In this document: piece by piece, positions 16,264 to 25,551 of the stretch | Numbering within the stretch: position 1 is the stretch's first letter | How the letters are laid out: the number at the start of each line of letters is the position of its first letter | From: Microbulbifer sp. MKSA007 | GTDB taxonomy: Bacteria; Pseudomonadota; Gammaproteobacteria; Pseudomonadales; Cellvibrionaceae | Assembly (NCBI GenBank): GCA_032615215.1 | Contig: CP128433.1 | Location: forward strand, 1,447,501 to 1,511,500 | Length of the DNA stretch: 64,000 nt | Reading direction: 5' to 3' | Made by a program: the position numbers and the translations under genes | Notes under the pieces: generated by a model | What the model was told of the DNA's origin: nothing | What the model saw: only the letters and a program-made list of their open reading frames with translations | The model's database searches: none

Positions 16264-16724
16264 AGTGCGTCTTGAGCCTCTTTAATTACTGACATCCGAT
16301 CAGCAACCCAAGTTAACTTACTTACCAAGTCTTCAACCCTCATTCTTTCAGTAACTACAAGCAGGTAGTGTTTCTTATCTTTGGGGTCAGGTGAAAATTC
16401 TAAACCATTCGGTATATCTGCTTTTTCAATTACCCAAAATACATTAATAGGAAGGCCTTTTGTCACCTTTTTCTTCATTCTATAGATGCGCTTTAAATGC
16501 TGCCAATGCGCCGAGAATGAGAGCCCCATTTGTGGATGTGGTAAAACCCAGCGCTCATCTTGTGAGAAAAGATAATCACGTTTTCTAACGCCACTAATGA
16601 TAGATGCATCATTGCTATTTCTATAGAGAGTTGGGTGTGCTCCAGCCTCTGTAGGACGTGCATAGAAAGGGCCAAGTTTACTTATATATTCCCTTAAATT
16701 CTCTACGGTTTTAAACTGTTCCAT
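16260..16724 (-). CDS. Possible Tse2-like toxin (ADP-ribosyltransferase-type fold), first gene of a pair
   Basis: A 154-residue protein. The middle and C-terminus look by eye like the Tse2 toxin fold: an early LYRNSNDAS segment, then DERWVLPHPQMGLSFS, a basic linker (YRMKKKVTKG), and a late HYLLVVTERM strand-turn followed by an amphipathic helix (DLVSKLTWVADRM). In Tse2-type toxins the partner neutralises a cytotoxic activity. The similarity is short and the call is an inference from layout plus the overlapping acidic partner. If wrong, this is simply an unknown two-gene cassette. The start is the ATG at 16,724. Confidence 0.5.
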   Translation of the reverse strand: MEQFKTVENLREYISKLGPFYARPTEAGAHPTLYRNSNDASIISGVRKRDYLFSQDERWVLPHPQMGLSFSAHWQHLKRIYRMKKKVTKGLPINVFWVIEKADIPNGLEFSPDPKDKKHYLLVVTERMRVEDLVSKLTWVADRMSVIKEAQDAL

Positions 16725-16829
16725 ACATACATTCCATGTGAACTACTTAATCAACTCTAATGCTTGCCTCAACCGTGAAGCACATTGTACTGAGTCCGAC
16801 AGCCAAAGGCTGCGTATTGCTGCTACCTG
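16725..16829 (-). repeat. attC-like site, interrupted by intron copy 9
   Basis: The minus strand shows AGCAATACGCAGCC/GGCTGTCGGACTC arms and candidate cores GTTGAGG and GTTGATT. The R'' side ends CTACCTG before the intron. The core is not canonical, so the site may be worn. Confidence 0.45.
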
Positions 16830-17534
16830 GTACGCCCAGCATGAGCGTGAACTAATGGGGTGAAAGTCCCCTGTAGGAGGATCACCATTTAATGGGTCCA
16901 TTAAATGCTAACTACTAGCGAATGGCAACTGCAATACCGTGAGGTTTTGTGGGGAGGAAGCCGCTAGCAAAACTACGAGCTGACGGACAGAAACATCATA
17001 TAAGGCTTAGCCTGGAGGCGAGGTGGCCAAGGACACCGAAGCCATGTGATCTAACGGGTAGAGTAAATGATGCAGTTGTGTAGTGAAAGTTCACGTTCTT
17101 ATCTGGGGAGATCTGTTTAACTTGCCGCTGTGAAGCTGTCAGCGTGGCCGCTGACTCACAAATAGGCCCAACTCGCTAGCCACCATTGCGGTGATAGAAA
17201 AAAATGGTGGAACACAGCAGCGCTCCGCTCAGTAATGAGTAGGGTGATTAAACAGAAGTCAGCAGACGGCATAGTAGCCAAATGCCAAGATTAATACCTT
17301 GGACAGGGTGAAGGCCTGAACCTAAATCCTCGAGTTGAAAGAAAGAGCTATCCTACTGATATGTTTCCAGTCGGTTAAAGTTGATGTAGCGCACTGCCAT
17401 GACACTCAACTCAAATGAAGATCTGCTCGACACTATCGTTGGGTAGAGATTTATTACGGATAGGAACCGCCCATTGCGGACCCGCACGATGGGTGGTGTG
17501 GGGGCCGGTAGCTAGAAACTACCGGCTACCCGAT
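16830..17534 (+). mobile_element. Intron copy 9: full-length ORF-less group IIC-attC intron, 705 nt
   Basis: Near-identical to copies 6 and 7 over its whole length. It runs from GTACGCCCAGCATG through the D5 hairpin (CCGCCCATTGCGGACCCGCA with ATGGGTGG) and D6 to TACCCGAT|TTA. The high similarity among copies 6, 7 and 9 points to recent spread within the array. Confidence 0.78.
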
Positions 17535-17543
17535 TTATGAGAT

Positions 17544-18269
17544 TTATTTCTCAGATAAAGATGACCTCAGATATGTTTCATTTTCATAGATGTCTAATCC
17601 CGAGCTCCCATTTAACTCTAGTTCGTAACATTTACCATCTACTAATACACTCGGGATACTCAGCATTCCGGTATTCTTGTCATATGTAGCTGGAGCGAGT
17701 TCTTCTTGATTACCGCATCCTCCTTCAACAGATGATATTGCACCAACGGCATCAATATCTGCACCTGCCCATGGAGATCCACTTTGAGTTGGGAGTTGAT
17801 CTACGATTTTAACGAATGAATAGCTTGCTCCTAATTCGACACCATTATTGACGAATGCATCAATATCTATGCCACCAGTTCCACCAGATGTCGAGCCCAC
17901 GGATACCCAGTCAATACCATATTTACTTATATATACATCTGTAGGTTCAAGTTTGCTTCCTATCTCGAAAATCCATAGATCATTTGAGTCGTCCCCCGAG
18001 GATGTAAGCGCATTGTTTGTAAATTGTACGATAACCTCACCTTCATCGCCTAAAGACAAGTATTCTGGATCACCACCAGATACATAATCAGGAACACCTT
18101 TAATGTTCACGGAGTTTGTATAAGGTGAGGAGACATTTTCCCCTGGAGTATATTCAACGACACGGTCTGCGAATGAACGTATCCCATCTGGAAATTCAAT
18201 TCCATTTATCTCGAAGGCATTTCCATTTAATGGAAATAGTATTGCAATAGGAACTAAAAGTGCTTTCAT
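17544..18269 (-). CDS. Secreted beta-rich protein of unknown function
   Basis: A 241-residue protein with an N-terminal signal peptide (MKALLVPIAILFPLNGNAF). The mature part is acidic and beta-rich, with GDEGEVIVQFTNNALTSSGD, DLWIFEIGSKLEPTDVYIS and WVSVGSTSGGTGG segments. These resemble the jelly-roll-like surface domains found beside PEP-CTERM or thrombospondin-type proteins, but no anchor is present. Two Cys pairs may form disulphides (GGCGNQ, GKCYEL). Probably an extracellular or periplasmic binding protein. The gene lies just behind intron copy 9; its upstream attC was destroyed by later insertions. Confidence 0.6.
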   Translation of the reverse strand: MKALLVPIAILFPLNGNAFEINGIEFPDGIRSFADRVVEYTPGENVSSPYTNSVNIKGVPDYVSGGDPEYLSLGDEGEVIVQFTNNALTSSGDDSNDLWIFEIGSKLEPTDVYISKYGIDWVSVGSTSGGTGGIDIDAFVNNGVELGASYSFVKIVDQLPTQSGSPWAGADIDAVGAISSVEGGCGNQEELAPATYDKNTGMLSIPSVLVDGKCYELELNGSSGLDIYENETYLRSSLSEK

Positions 18270-18444
18270 AGTAACTCCATTGTTGTTTTACTTCTCATAA
18301 CGAGGCTTTAGAAAAACAGTTTTATAAAAAGCTGCTATTTCCCAGACTCCTCCAATTGAAATTTCGGCCAAATTTTATCTATACCACCAAATTTCATTCA
18401 TTGTATTAAATTTAGGCGTCTTGATGCCCTTAATTTATACTCAA

Positions 18445-18621
18445 TCAGTGGATACTGCCATGTCTCATCAACTTTTCAATGTTATGTACCAAGCAGAACA
18501 TCTTCCATTGTCCTTGAACCTTACTTTTTCCTCGTAGCGAAAAGCGATTCAATCGCTTGTTGGTACCAATGCTCTTAAATACTGGCTCGACAACAGACAT
18601 TCGATGCCCATAAATCAGGCC
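18445..18621 (-). pseudogene. C-terminal fragment of an IS1182-like transposase
   Basis: A reading frame of about 57 codons gives residues with the pattern VEPVFKSIGTNKRLNRFS, then LRGKSKVQGQWKMFCLVHN and IEKL, ending in TGA. This is the typical end of IS1182-family DDE transposases. The rest of the element is missing, cut off by the RAYT element that begins at 18,629. Confidence 0.7.
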
Positions 18622-18628
18622 GGTTTCT

Positions 18629-19892
18629 GGACACCCATAAAAGGTAGAGCTTAAGGCGTCACAGCTATTGACACAATACGGAAATCACAATAAAAGTACT
18701 GGATATTAAAACAGTTAAATCCATACCCGATGACTCAGCCTCGCCGCTCACAGATCTCATTTGATGCGACTCCGTACTATCACTGCGTCTCCCGCTGTGT
18801 ACGCAGGGCGTTCCTTTGTGGAAGAGATGATCAATTGGGGAGGGATTATGAACACCGGCGCCAGTGGATTGAGACTGGGATGCAAAAGCTAGCTGCTACC
18901 TTTGCGCTGGATATCGCTGCCTATGCGGTAATGAATAATCACTACCATGTGGTGCTCTATATTGATGCTAAAACAGCCAAAACTTGGTCTGATACTGAGG
19001 TCATTCTCCGCTGGCAGGAGCTATTTAAAGCTTCTAATTTGGCTCAGCGCTTTATTCAGGGTGCCTCTCTGGATTGCAGTGAAAAGAACAAGCTTAAAGA
19101 GCTGATCGAGCTGTGGCGAGAGCGATTAATGGATATTAGTTGGTTTATGCGCTGCCTAAACGAATCTATTGCTCGCCAAGCCAATGCAGAAGACCGCTGT
19201 ACTGGCCGCTTCTGGGAGGGCCGTTTCAAGTCTCAGGCGCTATTGGATGAGAGAGCTTTGGCGGCCTGCATGGCCTATGTCGATCTCAATCCTATCCGTG
19301 CCGATATTGCAAAGACCCCGGAGGACTCCGATCACACGTCCATTCAGCAGCGTATTCGCGCTGTGATCTCAGGTGAGCAGCCTAAAGAGCTACTACCGTT
19401 TGTGGGCGGCGAGCGCCTTAATATGCCGAAAGGGTTGTCCTTTCAATTGGATCACTATTTGGCGTTAGTAGACTGGAGTGGCCGGCATTTAGACCCCAAA
19501 AAGAGCGGTGCCATTTCTCAAAACGCGCCCCCTATCCTTGAGCGGTTGGGAATCTCAGCAAAACACTGGCTCTATCTTAATCGGAACTTTGAAAGCCGCT
19601 TTAAAGGCCTGGTGGGATCAGCAGAGGCCGTACGGCAGGCCTGTATTCGGCTCAATAAACGCTGGGTACATGGCATAGGCGACTGCCAGCGTTTCCTATC
19701 TGCAGCGCCCCACTAATTTCCTCCTAACCTTTCGATACTATTCCTTCTGGTTTGGCCAAAATCACGCAATTTTCAAACCTCAAGCATAATTTCTAAAATT
19801 TCACCTTGCCCTACACCAGACCAGGAGAAATGGCCAGTCAAGCTGGAAAGCCTGTGCTATTTCCGGTGTTATCTTTCAATCTGTGGGTGTCC
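18629..19892 (+). mobile_element. Intact IS200-like/REP-associated transposase element with 9-bp inverted ends
   Basis: Boundaries were judged from three aligned copies in this window. The left end is GGACACCCA (18,629-18,637) and the right end TGGGTGTCC (19,884-19,892), perfect inverted repeats of each other. The element is about 1.26 kb with one transposase gene. Its left side abuts an IS1182 fragment and its right side a truncated intron copy, so it lies inside other mobile DNA. Confidence 0.65.
18730..19716 (+). CDS. REP-associated tyrosine transposase (Y1_Tnp, IS200-like)
   Basis: A 328-residue single-strand-DNA transposase of the Y1 HUH family. The N-terminus FDATPYYHCVSRCVRRAFLC is the standard start of RAYT proteins. 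The HUH pair is in NNHYHVVLYID (about residue 68). The tyrosine-containing helix region and the conserved FWEGRFKSQALLDERAL, then AYVDLNPIRADIA, are all visible, as is SDHTSIQQR. Length is usual for long RAYTs. It is the only intact copy; remnants lie at 5277 and 7403, so it may be the source of activity in the region. It probably cuts and pastes hairpin-flanked DNA. Confidence 0.9.
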   Translation: MTQPRRSQISFDATPYYHCVSRCVRRAFLCGRDDQLGRDYEHRRQWIETGMQKLAATFALDIAAYAVMNNHYHVVLYIDAKTAKTWSDTEVILRWQELFKASNLAQRFIQGASLDCSEKNKLKELIELWRERLMDISWFMRCLNESIARQANAEDRCTGRFWEGRFKSQALLDERALAACMAYVDLNPIRADIAKTPEDSDHTSIQQRIRAVISGEQPKELLPFVGGERLNMPKGLSFQLDHYLALVDWSGRHLDPKKSGAISQNAPPILERLGISAKHWLYLNRNFESRFKGLVGSAEAVRQACIRLNKRWVHGIGDCQRFLSAAPH

Positions 19893-19900
19893 TATTGTTC

Positions 19901-20262
19901 CGGCTAGCCACCATCGCGGGGATAGAAGAAAATGGTGGAACACAGCAGCGCTCCGCTCAGTAATGAGTAGGGTGATTAAGCAGAAGTCAGCAGACGGAAT
20001 AGTAGCCAAATGCCAAGATTAATACCTTGGACAGGGTGAAGGCCTGAACCTAAATCCACGAGTTGAAAGACAGGGCTAGCCTACTGATATGTTTCCAGTC
20101 GGTTAAAGTTGATGTAGCGCACTGCCATGACACTCAACTCAAATGAAGATCTGCTCGACACTATCGTTGGGTAGAGATTCAATACGGATAGGAACCGCCC
20201 ATTGCGGACCCGCACGATGGGTGGTGTGGGGGCCGGTAGCTAGAAACTACCGGCTACCCGAT
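19901..20262 (+). mobile_element. Intron copy 10: 5'-truncated group IIC-like element, about 362 nt
   Basis: It begins abruptly at CGGCTAGCCACCATCGCGG, which is about position 340 of a full copy, immediately right of the RAYT element. It then matches copies 6, 7 and 9 through D5 and D6 to TACCCGAT|CTA. The 5' half was replaced by the IS1182 and RAYT insertions. Confidence 0.75.
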
Positions 20263-20272
20263 CTACATGTAC

Positions 20273-23200
20273 TTAGTGGTACTTAATCCTTCTGTTATCA
20301 AATGCAGGCATCGTTCCTTCGAGCACGTCAACAACCTTGTTGTTGATCATATTGCATTCAATAGCTCCTGGTGTATATGTGATCTTATGGCCGTTTGTTC
20401 GATCAAATTCGCAGTGAATTATTTGCTCAGCATCGCATACGACCGCAAGGTTTGGGTTGTGGGTTACCATAATTATCTGTCGTTTTTGTTTTGCCTCAGA
20501 TAACACCGGAACAAGCAAGCTAACAATTGTTTCGTTATCTAAATTTTCTTCTGGTTGATCTAGAATTATAGGACTATTGCCTTTATCTACAAGCAGGTAG
20601 AAGATGAGAAGCAATGCTCCCCGCTGACCAGGGGAAAGTTGCTCAATTTGCGCATCTTGAAACATCAAAGTATACCTTGGTTCAAGATACTCAAGGCTAA
20701 AAATGAAATTATATACTTCATGTGCATCTCGATCTTTACGTAAAATAGATGCAATACCAACTTCATTCTTTGAGGCTCCTTCAAGTTTAGAATGTAATTC
20801 TTCTAAGAATGAAAGTACTGACTCTTTATCGTTAAAATCATGTCTGTCAATCAAGTCTTTAATTACAGACAAGCTCTCCGATTCTCCCCTAAACTCACCG
20901 GATGCTTGCTTTATAATAGAAAAGAGCTTCGATGAAACTTGATCTATGGTCGTACTCAACTCAGCGCTAAACTGCAGTTTATACTCATCACGTATTAGCG
21001 CATTGTTCTGAATAAGTGACTGAATAGGTTCAAATAGCGTTTCACGTGTTTTTCTTTGCTCTTCCAAAATATCAAAAATTTTACCTGCTAGTACTCGTCT
21101 TTGACCAATTAACTCCCCCCTTCGGCTAGGCAGTTGCTCAAGCTGTTCCTTTCTATATTTCAGGCCTTCAAGAGTATCGGGTGATTCTTTAGTGCCCTCT
21201 AGCTCAGCTTTCCTCTCTTCCCATAATTTGAGCTGATCTAAATATTTTTGGTATACCTGATGCGGAGCATTTAATTGAGCATTTAACGGGGATTTTTGCT
21301 CTGTAAGATATTTCTCATCGAGGTCCAGCTGCTGGCTGCTAGCCTTCAGCTCAGTGTCGCGAGCAGAGGTCGCTTCTTCGATATCGGAGATTGAGTTGTT
21401 GTCAATTTCGATTTTAATGAGATTACCAATTTCTAAATCCAACAACTTAACATCAGCGCCAAACTCAGAGGTAAACTGTTGAACCGCTCGATTAACAACC
21501 TCAAGTCCTTCCTTGATGCTTCTGCAAGCCTTTCGTTTAGCAGCAAGGTTTGTGAGCTCTTCTTGATTCGCTTCCCGCTTATTTTTCAAGTCTTCTAGCT
21601 CTGCAGAAATAGAAACTAGTTTTTCTGTAGCCTTTTGTTGCTCGGGGGATAACTCATCTGTTGGCTCAGAAACTTCAGGTGGCCGAGTTTTTATGTGTTC
21701 TTCAAACAATCTCTTCTTTTGGATTAGCTGCCCTTCTATCCCTTTACGCACTTCGACGGTCATCTGATGCTCAACTGACGCTATCTGCCAGTTAATTTTG
21801 TGCAATTCACTACGCAAGCTTTCTAGATTGCTCCTCAAAGAGCTCTCTTGTTGTTCAATAAGTTGATCGAAGTCATAGGCGCCCAAACGAATTGAGTGAT
21901 CGGCATGAGAGAAGATTACAGACCTTAGTTCGTTTTCAAAGGCATTTGACTTACCTGACACATGGGTATTACATAGTTCTTCGAAATGGCCCTGAGGGAT
22001 ATATTTAACAAGCTCAACATTTTCGGTTGCTGGATTTTCGTTGAGGTTTTTAACTAGTTCTTGTTCATCAACCCAAGTAATTTTTGCATTGAAGCTTTTG
22101 GCTGGCTCACCTGTTTTTCCTCTGAAGCGATTTTCTTTCAAGAATGAAAAGTGGTGGTTTTGCTTAGAGTTTCCAAGTAGCGCAGTTATATCTGCCAACG
22201 CACTTTTACCACTGCCTTTATTGCCGATAATTGCAACCATGTCGTGATTTAGAGACAGTTCGGTTTTATCAAGCCATGAATTAGCAAGTACCGAATCACT
22301 ATCCTTTAGAACTTCCAGCTTATCAATAAATAGGCTTCGGTTTTCTTTAACCAACAAATATTTCGGTGGTGCTGAACCAATGAATGAGCGTTTAGCTGGT
22401 TCTTTAATTGCTTGTTTGAGCCCTTCAAAGGTTGGGTTTGCTTTGAGCCATGTAGCTTTACCTGAAGGGTAGTCACCGTAGCCGCGTCGATTATTATTCC
22501 CAGGTTCACCTGTGAACCTATGTGCATCACTTCCTGATACTGCGAGTCTAGGTATGTTTCCTAAAGCATATTGAAAATCACCTATCCAATTTCTATTTTC
22601 GTCTGTCTCGACCCCCGCAAAAGCAGCCCATAAAGCTGGAGTCCTAGTTTCAAAAATTGGTGAAGCATCGAATAACCTGAGCACATAAGCGTAGTGTTCT
22701 TGCCACTTTACATCTGCCAATCCATCGTTGGTATTAAATGGCATAAACCCAAGAGCCAGTCCGTCAGGCACACTTCGAATTGCCTGCTTGTAGCTTTCGC
22801 ATGTTACTTCTGCGACAGTTGAACCAGCTAGTAACGCAGTCTCATCACTGCTATCCACATCGGATTTCTTGAAGCCTTTTTTACGTAACAGATCCTCACC
22901 AACTTGGCGAGCAAGGTGTTTCAATGAATAGTCAGATAGTGGCCGGTCAATCAGCGCGACATTCAATGCTGTACGAAAATCATGCAGAACTTGATCATCA
23001 ATATCATTTGAGAACAATACATGAGCGTTGAGCCTACCATCCATAGGAGCGACCAACCGTAACTCAATACCGGGAAAAACTGTTTTTTCCAGTTTCGGGG
23101 CTCCTGCTTGTCCTAAACGACGTTTTAGTGCGAACCACCCGTCGAAAGTCCAATAATCCATGATAGCGAAAACTGCTGGTTCAGCAGCATTTAATGCATG

Positions 23201-23347
23201 GATCATTTCATCAACTAGTTCAGTGTTTTCAGGTGAGTTAGGGGCAGAATTAAATTTACGTCCCTCCCAGTGGAAAGATGCTGGAGTATGGATATGAAGA
23301 TCCCATTTACGCCACTCTGAACCTCGAGTGTACTTAGTATCCATCAT
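20273..23347 (-). CDS. PHP-domain SMC-like ABC ATPase (TrlF type), candidate defence protein
   Basis: A 1024-residue protein. Residues 1 to about 300 form a PHP phosphoesterase domain: HxH in WDLHIHTP (18-20), MDYWTFDGW (63-71), the FPGIEL block (91-96) and GSDAH (272-276). Then comes an SMC/Rad50-like ABC ATPase: Walker A GNKGSGKS (375-382), long coiled coils (about 490-760), signature LSPGQRG (904), Walker B IILDQPEENLD (about 924) and H-loop MVTHNP (about 958). It matches what databases call TrlF family AAA-like ATPase. PHP-ABC proteins are thought to be nucleic-acid-acting conflict factors, perhaps against phage. Here it is a 3-kb cassette with attC at 23,404, unusually large. It is followed by intron copy 10. 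Confidence 0.85.
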   Translation of the reverse strand: MMDTKYTRGSEWRKWDLHIHTPASFHWEGRKFNSAPNSPENTELVDEMIHALNAAEPAVFAIMDYWTFDGWFALKRRLGQAGAPKLEKTVFPGIELRLVAPMDGRLNAHVLFSNDIDDQVLHDFRTALNVALIDRPLSDYSLKHLARQVGEDLLRKKGFKKSDVDSSDETALLAGSTVAEVTCESYKQAIRSVPDGLALGFMPFNTNDGLADVKWQEHYAYVLRLFDASPIFETRTPALWAAFAGVETDENRNWIGDFQYALGNIPRLAVSGSDAHRFTGEPGNNNRRGYGDYPSGKATWLKANPTFEGLKQAIKEPAKRSFIGSAPPKYLLVKENRSLFIDKLEVLKDSDSVLANSWLDKTELSLNHDMVAIIGNKGSGKSALADITALLGNSKQNHHFSFLKENRFRGKTGEPAKSFNAKITWVDEQELVKNLNENPATENVELVKYIPQGHFEELCNTHVSGKSNAFENELRSVIFSHADHSIRLGAYDFDQLIEQQESSLRSNLESLRSELHKINWQIASVEHQMTVEVRKGIEGQLIQKKRLFEEHIKTRPPEVSEPTDELSPEQQKATEKLVSISAELEDLKNKREANQEELTNLAAKRKACRSIKEGLEVVNRAVQQFTSEFGADVKLLDLEIGNLIKIEIDNNSISDIEEATSARDTELKASSQQLDLDEKYLTEQKSPLNAQLNAPHQVYQKYLDQLKLWEERKAELEGTKESPDTLEGLKYRKEQLEQLPSRRGELIGQRRVLAGKIFDILEEQRKTRETLFEPIQSLIQNNALIRDEYKLQFSAELSTTIDQVSSKLFSIIKQASGEFRGESESLSVIKDLIDRHDFNDKESVLSFLEELHSKLEGASKNEVGIASILRKDRDAHEVYNFIFSLEYLEPRYTLMFQDAQIEQLSPGQRGALLLIFYLLVDKGNSPIILDQPEENLDNETIVSLLVPVLSEAKQKRQIIMVTHNPNLAVVCDAEQIIHCEFDRTNGHKITYTPGAIECNMINNKVVDVLEGTMPAFDNRRIKYH

Positions 23348-23403
23348 GTAAATCCTTGATCATAATTATTCAATATGGGGCAGCAAGTGTGCGCACTTAG
23401 GAA

Positions 23404-23461
23404 GATGTAACGCTCCCATCAAGCGCCGCCGTAGGCGGTGCTTGGATGGGCTTGTTAGGCG
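23404..23461 (-). repeat. Canonical intact attC site, 58 bp
   Basis: On the minus strand it runs GCCTAAC (R'') ... GTTACAT (core). A near-perfect hairpin CCCATCCAAGCACCGCC / GGCGGCGCTTGATGGG lies between. This is the cleanest attC of the window and separates the protease cassette from the PHP-ABC cassette. Confidence 0.85.
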
Positions 23462-23467
23462 CAGAAT

Positions 23468-24228
23468 TTATTCCCAGTATTTAGAGTGTATGAAATTTCG
23501 CAGAGTGCTACTTTTTATAGATATAATTTCTTTTTCACGCTCATGCCACCCAACGAATATACCTGATAAACGGCACGCAAATCGAAGCTCGTTTTCTGAA
23601 TCTATACCTACAAGCTCAAGAACTGGACCACCGCTATTACCGCTAAAGCTGGGGGGGTTACTTTCTTATTGTCGCTATCTACAGCATTTTTCTTACTGAA
23701 ATGAAATACAAGAGGGTTTCGTATATGAGGTTTGGATTGATGATTTTTTACTGGAGCAGTAAAGCTTGTTCCTTGAATATATTTTTTAATCTTGTTGAGT
23801 CTTGGATTGATAATATTCTTCTTTCCAGGGAAACCAATTAAAAAGTTTATCCCTGTTGATTCTGATTCAGTCCTATTGTTATCAATTGGTAAGGCTTTAA
23901 TCTTCTCAATGCCATTATTACTAAGCCAGTCAATGCCTAAATGACTGACAGCTAAATCATCTTCTTCAGATATAGCAAAAGGCATCTTGTTTAGTGGTAT
24001 AGAATGACTATTTATGTTAACAATTAATAATTCTTCTGCATGCTCTTTTACAACATGAAGAGCGGTAACAAGAAAAAACTCACTCCTTTCCTGAACAATG
24101 AAGCCAGTTCCAAGGAGCTGGGCAACTCCATTATGGTGAGGTTTTTCTGTATAAATAGGGACAAGAATATCACCCCACTTTTGTACCATTATATCTATAT
24201 CACTTACGGAAGCTTTCACTTCTATCAT
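23468..24228 (-). pseudogene. Trypsin-like serine protease, frameshifted at a C7 tract
   Basis: The first frame (from ATG 24,228) has trypsin fold features: GTGFIV then FFLVTALHVV (His58) and EEDDLAVSHLG (Asp91). It loses the catalytic Ser because of a run of seven C on the coding strand (23,651-23,657 as G on the plus strand). Eight C would restore the frame, giving SFSGNSGGPVLELVGID and a further 60 residues to the TAA at 23,468 (ending NFIHSKYWE). The intact product would be about 253 residues, HDS triad complete. So the gene is either recently broken, phase-variable through slippage, or mis-sequenced. Stand-alone trypsin-like proteases with ABC/STAND ATPases occur in conflict systems; the pairing with the PHP-ABC gene is suggestive only. 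Confidence 0.75.
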
Positions 24229-25551
24229 ATTGATTCCATATTGGTGTTGATATGAGGAGCGCCTAACAGCTATATAGTAATCAGTCTGACCACTATTATC
24301 CTGATTGTTATCTCAGAATCAATTTCTACGCTAAAGCCTAAATCTTTATTTAAAACCATAGACTTAAGGCATCCTGATACGTCCGTGCAAACTAGAAAAG
24401 CGATCACTTTGACCTCTATCCTAATTTTAACGCTAGTCCGTAACCCATTGATTTTATGATTTTTTTTGGGTTTACTTTTTTTCTCCAATATCACTGTCAA
24501 TACGATCGCAAACCCCTAAGCTAGCACTCGCTAACTTTTACGGGCTGGTATTAGTTGGGGAGTGGTTAAGGTATCCAGGGTGCCTCTGAATCACTCTGTT
24601 ATATCTCTGTGGATCTTGAAGGCTAAAGATGTTAGGCGCAGTTCGCCGCGAATGGACGTAGCCCTTTGCAAGCGTTGCAACGCAGCAGATGTGGCCTTCA
24701 AGGATTGGCCTGAGGGCTTCCATAACGATTCATGCACCGTGTTGAGATTTCCTCTAAGGTCTAGTCATTCCTTTGAAGCTACGCTCTTATTGAAACCACT
24801 CTGTAAGTTGAGGCATCACTGGATTCCTCAGAGGCTCCTAAATCTCGCAGTAATATTCTGCAAGTGACTTTGGTCTATGGAGAGATCTTTTCTGTAGATA
24901 TATGGAGTACGTATTAAGTCGAAGCATTGATGATCTATTGTTGTCTGAACTCCAGCGTGGGAGCGGTGGGTATATTAATCTAAACGGCCATTTTTATATG
25001 CAACCGAAATTTTCAATGCGTGAGCAACAAAAAATATAGGCACAAAAATAATCTTATTAGATTTTATTAGGATTGTTTTAGTGTCAAAGCCACGTAAAAT
25101 CGATAGATATTTATTGGTATTTTGGCCGCGATTAAGAGTCCACCTAAAGCCAATAATCAAAGCAGTTCGGTTCAAGATTATCGAGAGAATCAAGAACCCA
25201 AGAATTTTCTAAAGACCACCCCTTAAAAGGAGAACGGTAGCGTGAAGTAAGAATAAGTAAAAGGCGCTGACCCAAGGTGCTGGAACACCTGGGGCCAGCT
25301 AACCAAATTGATAAAGACCCTATCAAGATGGCTATATGCATAGTACGCTAGAAACCCGCTCGTCTTCAATAAAGTGGAGCACAATCAGCGGCTTGGAGAG
25401 ATTCTTCAAGCCCTGGGGGCGTTGCGTCTGCCTTTTCTTTTTCTATGCCTACCGTTCTCGTGCACCACCTCGCAGTTACTCAAAACATTTCTATTCGAAC
25501 TTCCAATTGTGGAAGGTCTACCTATGGTTTGAATATCAGTAGGAAAAAAAT
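24229..25551. other. Array edge without recognised genes
   Basis: This holds a hairpin-less attC core GCTGTTAGGC (24,261-24,270) followed by DNA without a convincing gene. A minus-strand frame at 24,270-24,500 (76 residues, Lys-rich start and hydrophobic end) stops three bases before the core and could be a small cassette gene. Near 25,262-25,300 is a hairpin AGGTGCTGGAACACCT. An integron integrase would be expected here in divergent orientation, but none is seen. Confidence 0.4.

Noticed and set aside
1..24300. Possible integron integrase in the array
   Set aside because: No tyrosine recombinase pattern (R...HxxR...Y) was found in either strand; hence the array is described as lacking an integrase here.
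24538..25193. Small open frames of 60-100 codons at the array edge
   Set aside because: They overlap on both strands, lack ribosome binding sites and show no recognisable domain or consistent composition.
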